A DNA stretch of 64,000 bases from PALSA-894 sp963757565 (GTDB taxonomy: Bacteria > Pseudomonadota > Alphaproteobacteria > Rhizobiales > Xanthobacteraceae), in assembly GCA_963757565.1 (NCBI GenBank), contig CAVWSB010000011.1:1-64000 (forward strand), given 5' to 3'. Shown in pieces: positions 50,984-61,550 of this stretch (positions are counted from its first letter, which is position 1; each line of letters opens with the position of its first letter). The position numbers and the translations under genes are program-made. The notes beneath the pieces are model-generated. The model did not search any database and was not told the DNA's origin. It was given only the letters and a program-made list of their open reading frames with translations.

Positions 50984-52152
50984 TCAGAACAGCCTCGACG
51001 ACGCGAGCTTCGCGCCCTCCGCCATCGATTTGAACTTCGCCCACACCACGTCCTCGGCGACACGCCCGCGCCCCGCGATCGTCTCGAAGCCGCAATCGCT
51101 GCCTGCCATGACGCGATGCGGGTCGCCGATCGACCTTGGCGACATTCTCCAGCCGCTCCGCGATCACTTCCGGGTGCTCGACGAAATTGGTGGTGGAGTC
51201 GATCACGCCCGCCACGATGATCTGGTCGCGCGCGATCAGGTCCTTCAGGTAGCGGTATTCGTGCGCGTGGCGCGGGTTCGCGAACGGCAGCACGAAGCCG
51301 CCGACCTTGGCGCGCTTGAGAAATGGGATGATCTTGTCGAGCTCGACATCGAGATCGTGCGGGCCCTCGTAGTTGCCCCAGCACACATGCAGCCGCACGC
51401 TTCTCGGGCGGGATGTCGTGGATCGCGGCATTGATGGAGTCGATCACGCGGTTGCCGAACGCGATGAAGTCGGCGATCGGCCGGTCCGCGAAGGTGTTGT
51501 GCTTTTCGCGCGCGAGATCCGGGCAGTCGAGCTGCAGCAGGAAGCCCGCGTCGACGATCGCCTTGTATTCGGTGCGCAAAGCGCTGCCGAGCGCTGCCGA
51601 GGAATTTCATCTTCGTCGTGGTAGTGCTCGTCCTTCACGATCGCCGACACCATGCCGGGAGAGGGGGCGGTGAGGAACGCCTCGGTGAACGGATTGCCGC
51701 TCGCGTCGAGCGCGGCGCGGAAGTCCGCGCACTCGGCCTTCACCTCGCTCGGCGTCCGGATAAGCCGATCTCGCCGATCGCCTTCGGCAGGCCGCGGATG
51801 TCGTCGACCGACTCCTTCTTTTGCGACGCCTCGTAGGACTCCTTCATGAAGATCGGATAGCGCTCGACGTCGGCGCGCTGGCGCCGCTGCCACGAGCCGC
51901 CGAGCCCGCTCAGCCGGTCACGGATGTAGAAGATGAAGGAGTCGCGCTGCTGCTCGCCATTGTTGCCGATATCGACACCGGCCTCGACCTGTTTGCCACG
52001 ATGTCGTTCATCGCGGCGCGGCCGGCGGCGGCGAGTTCGCCCGCGTCGACCGGCTCGCCGCGCGCGCGCCGCGCATAGAGCCGCGTCAGCTCCAGCGGGC
52101 GCGGCAGGCTGCCGGTATGCGTGGTGAGAATCCGCTTGTCGCTTCGGCGCAT
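50984..52152 (-). CDS. Cobalamin-independent methionine synthase-like (MetE C-terminal) protein, frameshifted
   Basis: About 389 codons. MRRSDKRILTTHTGSLPRP starts the MetE-like barrel; LQLDCPDLA and VRLHVCWGNYEGPHD carry the zinc ligands (HxC). IIVAGVIDSTTNFVEHPEVI and a C-terminal GSDCGFETIAGR-like region, split across frames, complete it. Without the N-terminal MetE half, this family appears in catabolic clusters as epoxyalkane-CoM-transferase- or demethylase-like enzymes. Several single-base breaks (about 51130, 51400, 51600, 51760, 51985). Confidence 0.85.
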
Positions 52153-52292
52153 TCCGTCCCCGATCGTCCGCCCGATTTTTCAGGACTGTGCCGCCCGGCG
52201 TCGCCGCGCGCAATGGGCGATGAGCGCAAAAGCGATTTCGCGCGGGCGCGTCAGCGCTGTGTGGCACGCATGGCCCACCGAAAGTCGGGCGA

Positions 52293-53170
52293 TCACGTTC
52301 TGCGCCGCCTGATCTCTTCGATCACCGCGGAATTGTCGCGCTCCGCTTCGCCGCGCTTCACGCACGCTGCCAGCACTGCGGCGTTGAGCGTCGCCAGCGG
52401 CATCGCCTGTCCGCGGCTTGCCGCCTGATCGAGGATCAGGTTGAAGTCCTTCAGCGACTGATGGATGAAGCCCTGCGGCGTGTAATCGCCGCTCACCATC
52501 TTGGGTCCCTTGATGTCCATCACCTGGCTGTAGGCGGCCGACTGCCGCGCGACATCGAGGAAGGCTTTCGGGTCGAGCCCGAGCCGCTGCGCGAACACCA
52601 ACCCTTCGGCGAGCACCAGCCGATTGAGCCCGAGCAGGTGATTGATCGCGAGCTTGGCGCGTCCGCCGTTTCCCGCCGCGCCCATGTAGAACCATTTCGG
52701 ATAGAGCGCATCGAGAATGTCGGCGACGCCATCGACCGTGTCGCGCGCGCCGCCGATCAGCCCGACACCGTCGCCGTCGTGCACCTGCTTCGCTCGACCC
52801 CGACACCGGCGCTTCGATCATGCCGACGCTGCGCGGCGCGACCTCGCCGATCAGCGCCGCGATGCGGTCGGGATCGCAGGTCGAGGCGGACAGCACGATT
52901 TTCGGAATGCCGGGCGTCAGCGCCGGCAGGATGGCGTTGCGCACCACGTCTTCGACCTGCCCGGTGTCGAACACCGCGAGCAGCACGACGTCGCATCGCG
53001 CGACCTCGTCCAGGCGTCGCCGCGGTGCCGCCAGCCGTGGCGAAGCGCCGCGGTCTTTGCGGCGTCGATGTCGTAGCCCTTCGGATCGAAACCGGCGCCG
53101 ATCAGCCGATGCGCCAGCGCGCTGCCGAGCAGGCCAAGGCCCGCGATGCCGATGCGCGTGCAGTCGTCAT
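52293..53170 (-). CDS. Beta-hydroxyacid dehydrogenase family protein, frameshifted
   Basis: About 292 codons. The NAD-binding start, readable after one base repair, is IGIAGLGLLGSALAHRLIGAG. VLLAVFDTGQVEDVVRN, ASTCDPDRI and IEAPVSGSSE give the substrate region; GNGGRAKLAINHLLGLNRLVLAE carries the catalytic Lys. Breaks lie near 53150, 53015 and 52795. It overlaps the preceding hydrolase gene by an ATGA. Confidence 0.88.
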
Positions 53171-53870
53171 GCGCGCCGCCGTCTCGGCCAGGATGCCCAT
53201 CAGTACATCCGGGCAGGTGATGTGCGGGTTGTGGCTCGCGTCGATCTCATAGGTGCGCCAGCCCTCGCGCTTCCGCGTTCGAGAAACTGGCGGAAGCCGT
53301 CAGCCGGCCGTGCACGCTTGGCATAGATGTAGGTGCGCGGCGCAGACGGCTCGGCGGACAGCTTCAGCTTCGTCTCGAAGGTCTTGATCGGCTGCGGCTT
53401 GACGGCGCGGCGTCGCCCAGGCGAGGTCCTCGGGCGACGTGTCCGGCGGCATCGGGCCGGTTGCCATACGCCAGCCATCGCCGCTTCTTTAGCCGCTCGC
53501 GCCGTTGCGCGGCGATGTCAGGCGGCTGCAGGTCGAACGCCGACTGGCCATCCTTCGGTGCGAAGGCGTCGACATAGATGATGTGCTTGATGCGATCGCG
53601 CGCGCGGTCGGCGACGCCGGTCGCCACCATGCCGCCGTAGGAGTGGCCGATCAGGTAGACGTCGCGCAGGTCTTCGGCCTCAAGGACGGCGAGAATGTCC
53701 TGAATGTGCGTGTTGAGATCGACATCGGCGTTGGCGAGATGCGCGCGCTCGCCAAGCCCGGTGTAGGTCGGCGTGAAGAAGTCGTGCCCGGCGGCGCGCA
53801 TCAGCGGGCGCATCTTCTTCCACGCCCAGCCGGCCGACCACGCGCCATGCGCCACAAGAAACGTTGCCAT
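53168..53870 (-). CDS. Alpha/beta hydrolase, frameshifted
   Basis: About 234 codons. MATFLVAHGAWSAGWAWKKM is the oxyanion strand; VYLIGHSYGGMVATGVADRA carries the nucleophile Ser in GHSYGG; IIYVDAFAPKDGQSAFD follows. The C-terminal part is read in other frames, with a catalytic His in EIDASHNPH near 53230. Related to pheromone-shutdown/salicylate-esterase-like small hydrolases. Substrate unknown. Confidence 0.88.
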
Positions 53871-53883
53871 GCTCGCGTACTCC

Positions 53884-54290
53884 TTACTGCGGCGCCTGAT
53901 GCACTTCGATGACGTTGCCGTCCGGATCGTAGAAGAAGATCTGGTGCCAGCCGGCCATCGCCAAGCCGCCGTAATCGGAATACTTGATGCCCTTCTCGTC
54001 CAGCCGCTTCTTGAACGCCGCGATGTCGTCGGTGCGGAACGCGATGTGACCGCTCGCACCGGATTGACCGTCTGTCCGGTGCGGAAGCCGGTGTCGATGT
54101 CCTGATCGGCGAGATGAAATTGCGTCGTGCCGTCGGTGACGAACGACACGTCGCCCGGATAGCCCTGATCCTTGATGCGGCTTTGCGCCATCGCGGGCTC
54201 GGTCTCCATGTCGAGCACCTCGCGATAGAATTTGTCCATCGCCGGCAGATCGGTGCTGCACAGATTCACGTGATGCAGTTTGAGTTTCAT
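53884..54290 (-). CDS. VOC-family (glyoxalase-like) protein, one frameshift
   Basis: About 135 codons. MKLKLHHVNLCSTDLPAMDKFYREVLDM, with the first metal-binding His, then GHIAFRTDDIAAFKKRLDEKG and IFFYDPDGNVIEVHQAPQ, with the terminal Glu. One break near 54060. Metal-dependent lyase, isomerase or dioxygenase of small substrates. Fourteen bases upstream of the hydrolase gene, so probably one operon. Confidence 0.9.
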
Positions 54291-54312
54291 GGGCGCGTTC
54301 CTTCCATCTTCG

Positions 54313-54412
54313 TCGTCATCCTGAGGCGGCGCGCAGCGGCCCTCAAAGGATGAAATGCACGCCGTCGTCCTTTGCGGCTCGCCGCAAGCGCGGCTCGCTC
54401 CTCAGGATGACG
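54313..54412. repeat. Family F intergenic repeat
   Basis: CGTCATCCTGAGG at one end is inverted as CCTCAGGATGACG at the other, with internal GC-rich hairpins. It is a common intergenic element in this bacterial group. Confidence 0.75.
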
Positions 54413-54430
54413 GCTATGAGAGTTTCCTCG

Positions 54431-55330
54431 TCAATCGTCGAACAACTCGTCCATCGTGAACGCGCGCGGAATGATCTTCTGCTCGACCGCATACTGCATC
54501 ACCATGCTCGAGCGGCTTGCGCAGCGCCTCGACGCCGAACGGGTGAAAGTCGATGCCGTCGGCGGGCGGGCGGCATCGCGGCCTTCGTCTCCTTCAGCAT
54601 GCGAAAGATCTCGGCGACCACATCCGGGCCGCTGTGTCGGCGAGCTCCTTGTCGACGCAGAACAGGTGATTGACCGGCACCGTGTTGTACTTGGCGTACC
54701 AGGCGCAGCGCGGCTTCCTTCGTGGTTCGGGATCAGGTGCGTGACGCGCGGCTCGTCGAGGTATGTCGACGCCGAGGATTGCGCCGTCGAGCTTCGCCGT
54801 CGAGCAGCATCTGATCGACCTTCTTCGCGCCCGGCGGCGTGCGCTCGACGATGGACGGGTCCTTGAATTCGGCGAGATGGCCGTCGTCGTTGCACACCCA
54901 CGTCACCTTGTTCAGATCGACGCCGTATTCGTGCTTGAGGATGCCGCGCACCCAGATGCCGGTCGTCTGCGTGTAAGAGCGGATGCCGATGCGGCTTGCC
55001 CGCGATGTCGCCGGGCCGAAGGCGGCCTGCGCGCGGTCGCAGCGCAGCGCGTGGTCATGCTGGAAGCGCCCCATCACGACGGCGGGCAGCAGCGTCACCG
55101 GCTTGCCGTAGGACCTCGCCTCAAGGAACGTCCGATCGCAAGCTCGCCCGCGTCGAACGCGCGCTCGCGCACCATCGGCTTGAAGCCCTGGATGGCGACT
55201 TTCGGCCCGCAGAAATCGAACGTCACGAGATCGGAGCTTCACAGCGCCGGACTTCAGCGCCTTGGTCATCGCGTAGTCGGCGAGGTTGGTCTTGAGCGTA
55301 ACCGGGCCGGACTACGGATACTACGGCATC
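54431..55330 (-). CDS. 4,5-dihydroxyphthalate decarboxylase-like periplasmic-binding-fold protein, frameshifted
   Basis: About 300 codons. LKTNLADYAMTKALKSG starts it, then FLEARSYGKPVTLLPAVVMGRFQHD, RSYTQTTGIWVRGILKHEYGVD and VTWVCNDDGHLAEFKDPS; VPVNHLFCVD is partly readable near 54660. This is the family of 4,5-dihydroxyphthalate decarboxylase (Pht5-like), which has the fold of ABC substrate-binding proteins. Many single-base breaks; the start is approximate. Decarboxylation of an aromatic diacid would suit the neighbouring aromatic genes. Confidence 0.78.
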
Positions 55331-55333
55331 GCG

Positions 55334-56204
55334 TTACTTCACGCCCGCGGCGGCGCGCGCCTTGTCGAGATGACCGTAGGAGCGCGTCGGCGCGCACATC
55401 AGGAAGCGATAGCCTTCGTTGAGGATGCGCTCGCAATTGCCGGCTTCGACATGCGGATGGCCGACGATGACGTTGTGCTTCTTGCAGGTGTCGACCACGC
55501 GCTTCATCTGCTTGAGCAGTTCGGGATGCTCGTACTGGCGCGGAATGCCGAGCTCCTGCCCGAGATCGCCTTCGCCGATGAGAATGGCGCCGACGCCCTT
55601 CACTTCGGTCAGCATCTTGTCGAGGTTCTCGACGCCGCGCATGTCCTCGATCTGCAGGATCGCGAAGATCTCGCCGTTCGGATCGAGCGGCCACACGTCG
55701 GCCTTGGCGTAATACTCCTGCTGCGACAGGCCCCAGTAGCGCACCGCGCCGTGCGGGCCGTCGCCGCGGATGCCGGCCGGCTCGAAGTTCTTCGCGCTCT
55801 TCAGACGCGGATAGCGGCATGCCGCGACCGCGTTGTAGGCCTCTTCGACCGTCGAGATATGCGGGAACACGATGCCGTAGCAGCCGATGTCGAGCGCCTG
55901 CTTGGCCTGCCACTGCGCTTTCTCGACGCCATTGACCGGGATGCGCACCATCGGCGTCACGGCCGGCGCGACAGTACCGGCCTTCACGATCTGCGCGCGG
56001 TTGAGCATGATATTGCAGACGTGTCGCGCAGGGCGCGTCCGTCCCACGGATTGTGCTCCATCTCCCACACGACGCCGTCGAATTTCGACGTCGACTGGAT
56101 CGCGTAGGCGGAATCGATTTCCGGCAGGCTGAGAAACAGGTGAAGGCTGGCCGCCCCGCTTCCAGCGCGCGGATCACTCCATTGAGCCGCGGAAGGTCGG
56201 CCAT
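55334..56204 (-). CDS. HpcH/HpaI-family aldolase, frameshifted
   Basis: About 290 codons. MADLPRLNGVIRALEAG, VVWEMEHNPWD (metal-site Glu region), MVRIPVNGVEKAQWQAKQAL, GCYGIVFPHIST, FAILQIEDMRGVENLDKML and GEGDLGQELGIPRQYEHPEL are class II pyruvate-aldolase features. Breaks near 56155, 56090 and 56015. It would cleave a 4-hydroxy-2-oxo acid, the usual last step of meta-cleavage pathways. Confidence 0.88.
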
Positions 56205-56292
56205 TCGTACTCCCCATGCTTTTCGTGATTTAGCGCTAAGGGACCGTATCAGACGCGCACGCACCTCACAATCATCGCACGCGCAGGGCCCC

Positions 56293-57314
56293 ATGATCAT
56301 CGACTGCCACGGCCACTACACGACCGAGCCCAAGGATCTGCATCGCTTCCGCAAGGAGCAGACCGAGGCGCGTGAAGAACAAGACCGCGATGCCGCCGCG
56401 CGCCGGGCTGAAGATGTCGGATGACGAAATCCGCGAGAGCCTGGAGGCGAACCAGATCCAGCTGCAGAAGGAGCGCGGCACCGACGTGACGATCTTCTCG
56501 CCGCGCGCATCCGGCATGGGCCATCATGTCGGCGACGAGGGCGTCAGCATGGAGCTGGACGCAGATCTGCAACGATCTGATCCACCGCTGCGTCTCGCTG
56601 TTCCCGAAGAATTTCATCGGCGTGTGCCAGTTGCCGCAGTCGCTCAACGTCGCCGCCGAAGCAATTCCGCGAAGGAGCTGGAGCGCTGCGTCAACGAGAT
56701 CGGGCTTCGTCGGCTGCAACCTCAATCCCGACCCCTCGGGCGGCTATTTCAATTCGCCGCCGCTGACCGACAAGTGGTGGTATCCGCTCTACGAGAAGAT
56801 GGTCGAACTCGACGTGCCCGGCATGGTGCACGTCTCGGGCTGCGCCAATCCGGCGATGCATACGACCGGCTCGTATTATCTCAACGCCGACACGATGGCG
56901 TTCGTGCAACTCATCCTCTCCGACCTGTTCAAGGACTTCCCCAAGCTGCGGCTGATCATTCCGCACGGCGGCGGCGCGATCCCGTTCCACTGGGGCCGTT
57001 TCCGCGGCATCGCGCTCAATGCCGGCAAGCCAGAGCTGTCCGAGATCATGGGCAACAACATTTTCTTCGACACCTGCGTGTATCATCAGCCGGGCATCGA
57101 CCTGCTGTTCAAGGTGGTGCCGACCGACAACATCCTGTTCGCCTCCGAGATGGTCGGCGCCGTGAAGGGCAACGATCCGAGGACCGGTTTCGGCTTCGAC
57201 GACACCAAGCGCTATGTCGAAGGTTCGAGCCTTTCGGCCGCCGACAAGGCGAAGGTGTTCGAGGGCAATGCGCGGAAGGTCTATCCGCGGATCAACGCGA
57301 AGGTCGCATCCTAG
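56293..57314 (+). CDS. 4-oxalomesaconate hydratase-like amidohydrolase (LigJ-like), frameshifted
   Basis: About 340 codons. MIIDCHGHYTTEPKDLHRFR supplies the HxH metal pair; KERGTDVTIFSPRASGMGHHVGD, CNDLIHRCVSLFPKNFIGV, NLNPDPSGGYFNSPPLTDKWW, LIIPHGGGAIPFHWGRFRG, FFDTCVYHQPGIDLLFK and LFASEMVGAVKGNDPRTG are all features of LigJ, the hydratase of protocatechuate 4,5-cleavage. Breaks near 56375, 56555 and 56660. Its presence beside an extradiol enzyme and an HpcH aldolase supports a protocatechuate/gallate-type meta pathway. Confidence 0.88.
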
Positions 57315-57315
57315 C

Positions 57316-57390
57316 TCCGCTCATACCCGCAAAAGCGGGCATCCAGTGCTTTGCAAAGAACTGGGTCCCCGCTTTCGCGGGGACGAGCGG
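57316..57390. repeat. Family A intergenic palindrome, copy 5
   Basis: CATACCCGCAAAAGCGGGCAT and GTCCCCGCTTTCGCGGGGAC hairpins linked by CAGTGCTTTGCAAAGAACTG, between convergent ligJ-like and Bug-receptor genes. Confidence 0.88.
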
Positions 57391-57395
57391 TGGTG

Positions 57396-58354
57396 TCAGT
57401 CCCCCTTCACGCCCGCCGCCTTCACGGCCTTGCCCCAGCGCTCGCTCTCCGAAACGAGAAACGCGCCGTACTGCTGCGGCGTGAAGATTTGCGGCGTCGC
57501 TTCGAGCGCGGCGAAATTTGCCTTCACGGCCGGGTCGCTCAGCCCTGCATTGATCGCCGCATTGAGCTTCGCGATGATTTCGGGCGGCGTCGCCCTTCGG
57601 CGCCGCGAAACCATACCATCCGTTCGCCTCGTAACCCGGCACCGCTTCAGCGATGGCCGGCACATCGGGCAGCGTCGCAAGGCGCGTCGGCGCGGTGACG
57701 CCGAGTGCGCGCAGCGCACCGGACTGCGCGTGCTGACGGCTCGACGCGATGTCGGCAAAGATGAGCTGGATCTGCCCGCCGATCAGGTCGGTGTAGGCGG
57801 CCGCGTTGCCGCGATACGGCACATGCACAAGGTTCGTGCCGGTCATCACCTTGAACAGCTCGGCGGCGAGCTGGTTCGACGAGCCGACGCCGCCCGAGGC
57901 GAAGTTGATCTTGCCCGGATTGGCTTTCGCATAGGCGATGAACTCAGGCAGATCTTTCGCCGGCAGGCCCGGATTGATCAGCATCAGGTAGGAGATGCTC
58001 GCGAGCCCCGCGACCGGCGCGGCATCGCGCAGGAAGTCGAACGAGAGCTTGGAGTAGAACGTCATGTTGATGGCATTGGCGGTCGACGTGACCAGAATGG
58101 TGTAGCCGTCGGGCGGCTGGTTGATCACGTATTCGGTCGCGATGTTGCCGGTCGCGCCGGGCTTGTTCTCGACCACGAATGGCTGACCGAGTTTCTCGCT
58201 CAGATATTGCGCCATGCGCCGCGCCAGGATGTCGGTCGGCCCGCCCGCCGCGAAGCCGACGACGAGCCGGACGGGGCGCGTCGGATAATCGAGCGCAATG
58301 GCCGCGCTGTTCGCAGAACACAAACGTTATGATAGCGATCAGCAACCTGCGCAT
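57396..58354 (-). CDS. Bug-family tripartite tricarboxylate receptor (TctC-like), two frameshifts
   Basis: About 320 codons with a signal peptide starting MRRLLIAIITFVF. A break near 58320 precedes RPVRLVVGFAAGGPTDILARR; ENKPGATGNIATEYVINQPPDGYTIL, GLPAKDLPEFIAYAKANPGK, FASGGVGSSNQLAAELF and LVHVPYRGNAAAYTDLIGGQ are standard Bug features. A second break near 57595. Orphan here: no TctAB membrane genes are present. Such receptors often bind aromatic acids, which fits the locus. Confidence 0.92.
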
Positions 58355-58357
58355 GGC

Positions 58358-59170
58358 TCAGCCCGTTGCGAGAAATTCGCGCGTCTTCTCCAGTGTGGTT
58401 TTCGCCCAGCCGCGCGCGCTCGTGCCGGCCGGCGCCAACGCATGTGGCAGCTCGACGCTGAGCGGAACGTCCTTCGGCAACGCGGCGAGCAATTCGCGCA
58501 GCGGCAGCGTGCCTTCGCCCGGCATCAGGCGCGTGCCCATTCCGAGCTTGCCGAACAGGTCCGGGTTCGGCTCGCCCGGTTCGAGTACGCCGTCGGAGAT
58601 CTGCGCGTAAGGAAAGAACTGCGGGTCGAGCGCCTCAACGTCGGCCGGATCGCCGCCCGAGCGGGCAAGATGCAGCGGGTCGATGCAGATCACCGCCTCA
58701 CGCTCGGCCTCTTCGATCAGGCGCAACGTCTGTGGCAGCGTGGCGAGCGGGCGGATCACGGCGAATTCGAGCGAGCAGGTCAGGCCGAACTGCGCCGCGA
58801 GATCGCAGGTCTTCGCGAAGTTGTCGCGCTGGCGCGACCATTCGGTGTCGGCGCCCATCACGGTCGCATATTTCGCGCCGAACGATGCGCCAAGCTCCAT
58901 CGCGGGCGCGAAGCTCGCGACGTCTGTCTCGGGTTCGAGATAGAAGCTGTAGAGGTCGAAGACTTTCAGCCCCGCATCCGCGATGCGGCCTTTCATATCG
59001 CGGATCAGCGCCGCATCGCCCACCACCGGGATGAAACGGCAGGCCGGGCGAGCGATGCACGCGCAGCCCGATGCCGTCATAGCCCGCCGCGGCGGTCGCC
59101 TCGATGTATTCGAGCGGCGCGGTGTCCTGCAGCGTCGTCGGCGCGATGATGAGCTTGGTGCACGCGTTTC
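58358..59170 (-). CDS. TIM-barrel sugar-phosphate isomerase/epimerase family protein, frameshifted at N-terminus
   Basis: About 270 codons. The start region reads KLIIAPTTLQDTAPLEYIEAT after repair of one base near 59055. DMKGRIADAGLKVFDLYSFY, GLTCSLEFAVIRPLATL (Glu ligand), AVICIDPLHLARSGG (Asp, His) and SVELPHAL (Glu) give the metal site of the AP-endonuclease-2-like barrel. Related proteins act as hydroxypyruvate isomerases or 3-dehydroshikimate dehydratases; the latter would yield protocatechuate, but this is only a possibility. Confidence 0.85.
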   Translation of the reverse strand, partial: ETRAPSSSSRRRRCRTPRRSNTSRRPPRRAMTASGCACIARPACRFIPVVGDAALIRDMKGRIADAGLKVFDLYSFYLEPETDVASFAPAMELGASFGAKYATVMGADTEWSRQRDNFAKTCDLAAQFGLTCSLEFAVIRPLATLPQTLRLIEEAEREAVICIDPLHLARSGGDPADVEALDPQFFPYAQISDGVLEPGEPNPDLFGKLGMGTRLMPGEGTLPLRELLAALPKDVPLSVELPHALAPAGTSARGWAKTTLEKTREFLATG

Positions 59171-59263
59171 CCCGGCGGCTCTTATGCGTTTTCCGTCCCG
59201 TTGTGGACGGGCCTTGCGTGACACATTATGCATCAACGACGCACCGATGAACGAGGCGCGCGC

Positions 59264-60272
59264 ATGAGCGTGCAGGCTTTGGGCTACATCGGGCTCCGCG
59301 CCAAGGAGCTTGGCGACTGGGCGAAGTTCGGCTCGGATTTCCTCGGCATGCAGCGCATCGACAAGACGCGCCAGACGATGGCGTTCCGCATGGATGATCG
59401 CAAGCAGCGCTTCATCATCGACGCGGACGGCGGGCAGGGCATCGGCTTCTTCGGCTGGGAGGTCGCGGATGCGTCCGCCATGGAGGCGCTCGCGGCGAAA
59501 CTCGAAGCCGCCGGCGTGAAGCGTCGCGCGCGGCTCGCGCGCGCTCGCGGACGAGCGGCACGTGAAGGACCTGATCGTGTTTCAGGATCCGGCCGGCACG
59601 CGTATCGAGGCGTTTCATGGGCCGGAGGTCGCCGCGACGGCATTCGTTCCCGGCCGCAACATCTCGGGGTTCCGCACCGGCCCGCTCGGCATGGGGCACG
59701 TCGTGCTGCATTGCGAGGACATCGAGCGATGACGGCGTTCTACGAGGGCCTGCTCGGCTTTCGGCTCAGCGACTATTTCCTGCGGCCCTATCCGGCGCGT
59801 TTCTTTCACTGCAATCCGCGCCACCACTCGCTCGCGCTCATCGCGACGGGCAAGAACGCGCCGCATCACCTCATGATGGAGCTTTTCTCGCCTCGACGAT
59901 GTCGGGCAGGGCTACGACATCGCGCAGAGGTAACGAGGGACAGGTCGCGGTGACGCTCGGCCGCCACTCGGGCGACTACATGACGTCGTTCTATTCGTGG
60001 AACCCGTCCGGCTTCATGACCGAATACGGCTGGGGCGGGCAGGTGGTCGACGACGCGACGTGGAAACCGTTCGAGCGGCCGTACGGTCCGAGCATCTGGG
60101 GCCACGATCGCGCATGGCTCACGGAAGAGAAGCGCGCGAGGCGCGCGAGATGCGCATGAAGGCCGCGGAGGATGGGCTGCGCCAGCCGGTGCAGGTGATC
60201 GAGGGCAATCACCGTCTGATGCCTGGCGCGTGTCCGTGGTGGGATCAGATGAAGCAGCAGAAGGCTGGGTGA
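59264..60272 (+). CDS. Type I extradiol dioxygenase (BphC-like), frameshifted
   Basis: About 335 codons in two VOC modules. Module one begins MSVQALGYIGLRAKELGDWAKFGSDFLGM. Module two carries the iron ligands: GHVVLHCED (His), RHHSLALIA (His) and GFMTEYGW (Glu), with RPYPARFFHCNP between. Breaks near 59520, 59728 and 59900. It opens catechol-type rings next to a hydroxyl. Together with LigJ-like hydratase and HpcH aldolase it suggests a complete meta-cleavage route, though LigJ routes normally use LigAB-type rather than BphC-type enzymes. Confidence 0.88.
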
Positions 60273-60274
60273 GC

Positions 60275-60314
60275 GATGCCAGGAAAAGTGGACACCGGTT
60301 TTCCGTCCGGCATC
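60275..60314. repeat. Family B-like palindrome
   Basis: GATGCCAGGAAAA and TTTTCCGTCCGGCATC are inverted around GTGGACACCGG, a variant of the element at 33525. It separates the extradiol and quinone-oxidoreductase genes. Confidence 0.6.
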
Positions 60315-60337
60315 GCGACCAGACAAAAGAGTCGTTC

Positions 60338-61302
60338 ATGAAGGCTGCGAGTGTCTTCGCCGAACGGACTGGTGCTGCGCGACATTCCGCAGCCGGTGCC
60401 GAAGCCGAACGAGGTGCTGACGCGCGTGAAGGCCTGCGGGCTCAACCGCGCGGACCTCTCCGCGGCCAAGCCTCGCTCGGTCATGGCATGATGGGTGCGG
60501 CGCTCGGCCTTGAGTGGGCCGGCGAAGTCGAGGCGGTCGGCGTCGACGTCAAGGAATTCAAGCCGGGCGACCGCGTGGTGTGTTCGGGCTCGGGCGGTTA
60601 CGCCGAATATGCCGTGTCGGATTACGGGCGCACCGTCCCGCTGCCGGCAGGCTTTTCCTTCGAGCAGGCCGCGGTGCTGCCCGTCGCGCTGCATACGCTG
60701 CACAACGCGCTCATCACGCAAGGCCGTCTGAAAGCAGGCGAGAGCGTGCTGATCCAGGGCGCAAGCTCCGGCGTCGGACTGATGGGCTTGCAGATCGCCA
60801 AGATGAAGGGCGCGAGAGCCCGTGATGGGCTCCGCGACCAACGATGCGCGCCGCGCGCGGCTGAAGGAATTCGGCGCCGACCTGGCGATCGACACGCGCG
60901 ACGAGAAATGGCCGGATCAGGTGCTTGAGGCGACCGGCGGCAAGGGCGTGAACCTCACCGTCGACATGGTGTCGGGGCCGTCTGTGAACCGGGCTGATGA
61001 AGGCGACAGCCGTGCTCGGCCGCATCGTCAATGTCGGGCGGCTCGGCGGCGCCAAGGCGGAATTCGATTTCGACCTGCATGCCATGAAGCGCATCGACTA
61101 CATCGGCGTCACGTTCCGCACCCGCAGCATCGAAGAGGTGCGCGAGATCGTGCGGCTGATGCGCGCCGATCTGTGGGACGCGGTTTGCGCCGGCAAGCTC
61201 AAGCTGCCGATCGACCGCACCTTCCCGCTTGACGAATGCGTCGCCGCGCAGGCGCACATGCGGGCGAACCAGCACTTCGGCAAGATCGCGCTGGCGATGT
61301 GA
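60338..61302 (+). CDS. Quinone oxidoreductase-like zinc-independent MDR protein, frameshifted
   Basis: About 321 codons. ALGLEWAGEVEAVGVDVKEFKPGDRVV, GGYAEYAVSDYGRTVPLPAGFSFEQAAVLPV and LIQGASSGVGLMGLQIAKMKG (NADPH site) are typical; GRIVNVGRLGGAKAEFDFDLHAMKRI and NQHFGKIALAM close it. Breaks near 60375, 60815 and 60990. It reduces a quinone or an enoyl group with NADPH; in this locus possibly a ring-cleavage intermediate. Confidence 0.9.
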
Positions 61303-61326
61303 AAGTGCAGTGCCTGTTTCTTGCTC

Positions 61327-61415
61327 AGTCATGCCCGGCCTTGTGCCGGGCATCCCGCCTAGGAGGGCACTGATCGACCCTTGTCGGGATGGCCGGGACA
61401 AGCCCGGCCATGACG
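61327..61415. repeat. Family E intergenic palindrome
   Basis: TCATGCCCGGCCTTGTGCCGGGCAT and GGCCGGGACAAGCCCGGCC hairpins, with outer CATGCC/GGCATG-like ends. A frequent element in Bradyrhizobium-type genomes. Confidence 0.78.
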
Positions 61416-61550
61416 GATGTTTCCGCCAGCAGCGACAATCCGCCCGCAACATTGCACTTTGGTAATGTGCCGGGATGCCACCTACTATGCTAAGCCAAGG
61501 CTAACCAAAGAGCCGCCCATCCGAAGGTCCGGCCACCAGAGGGGAGACGC

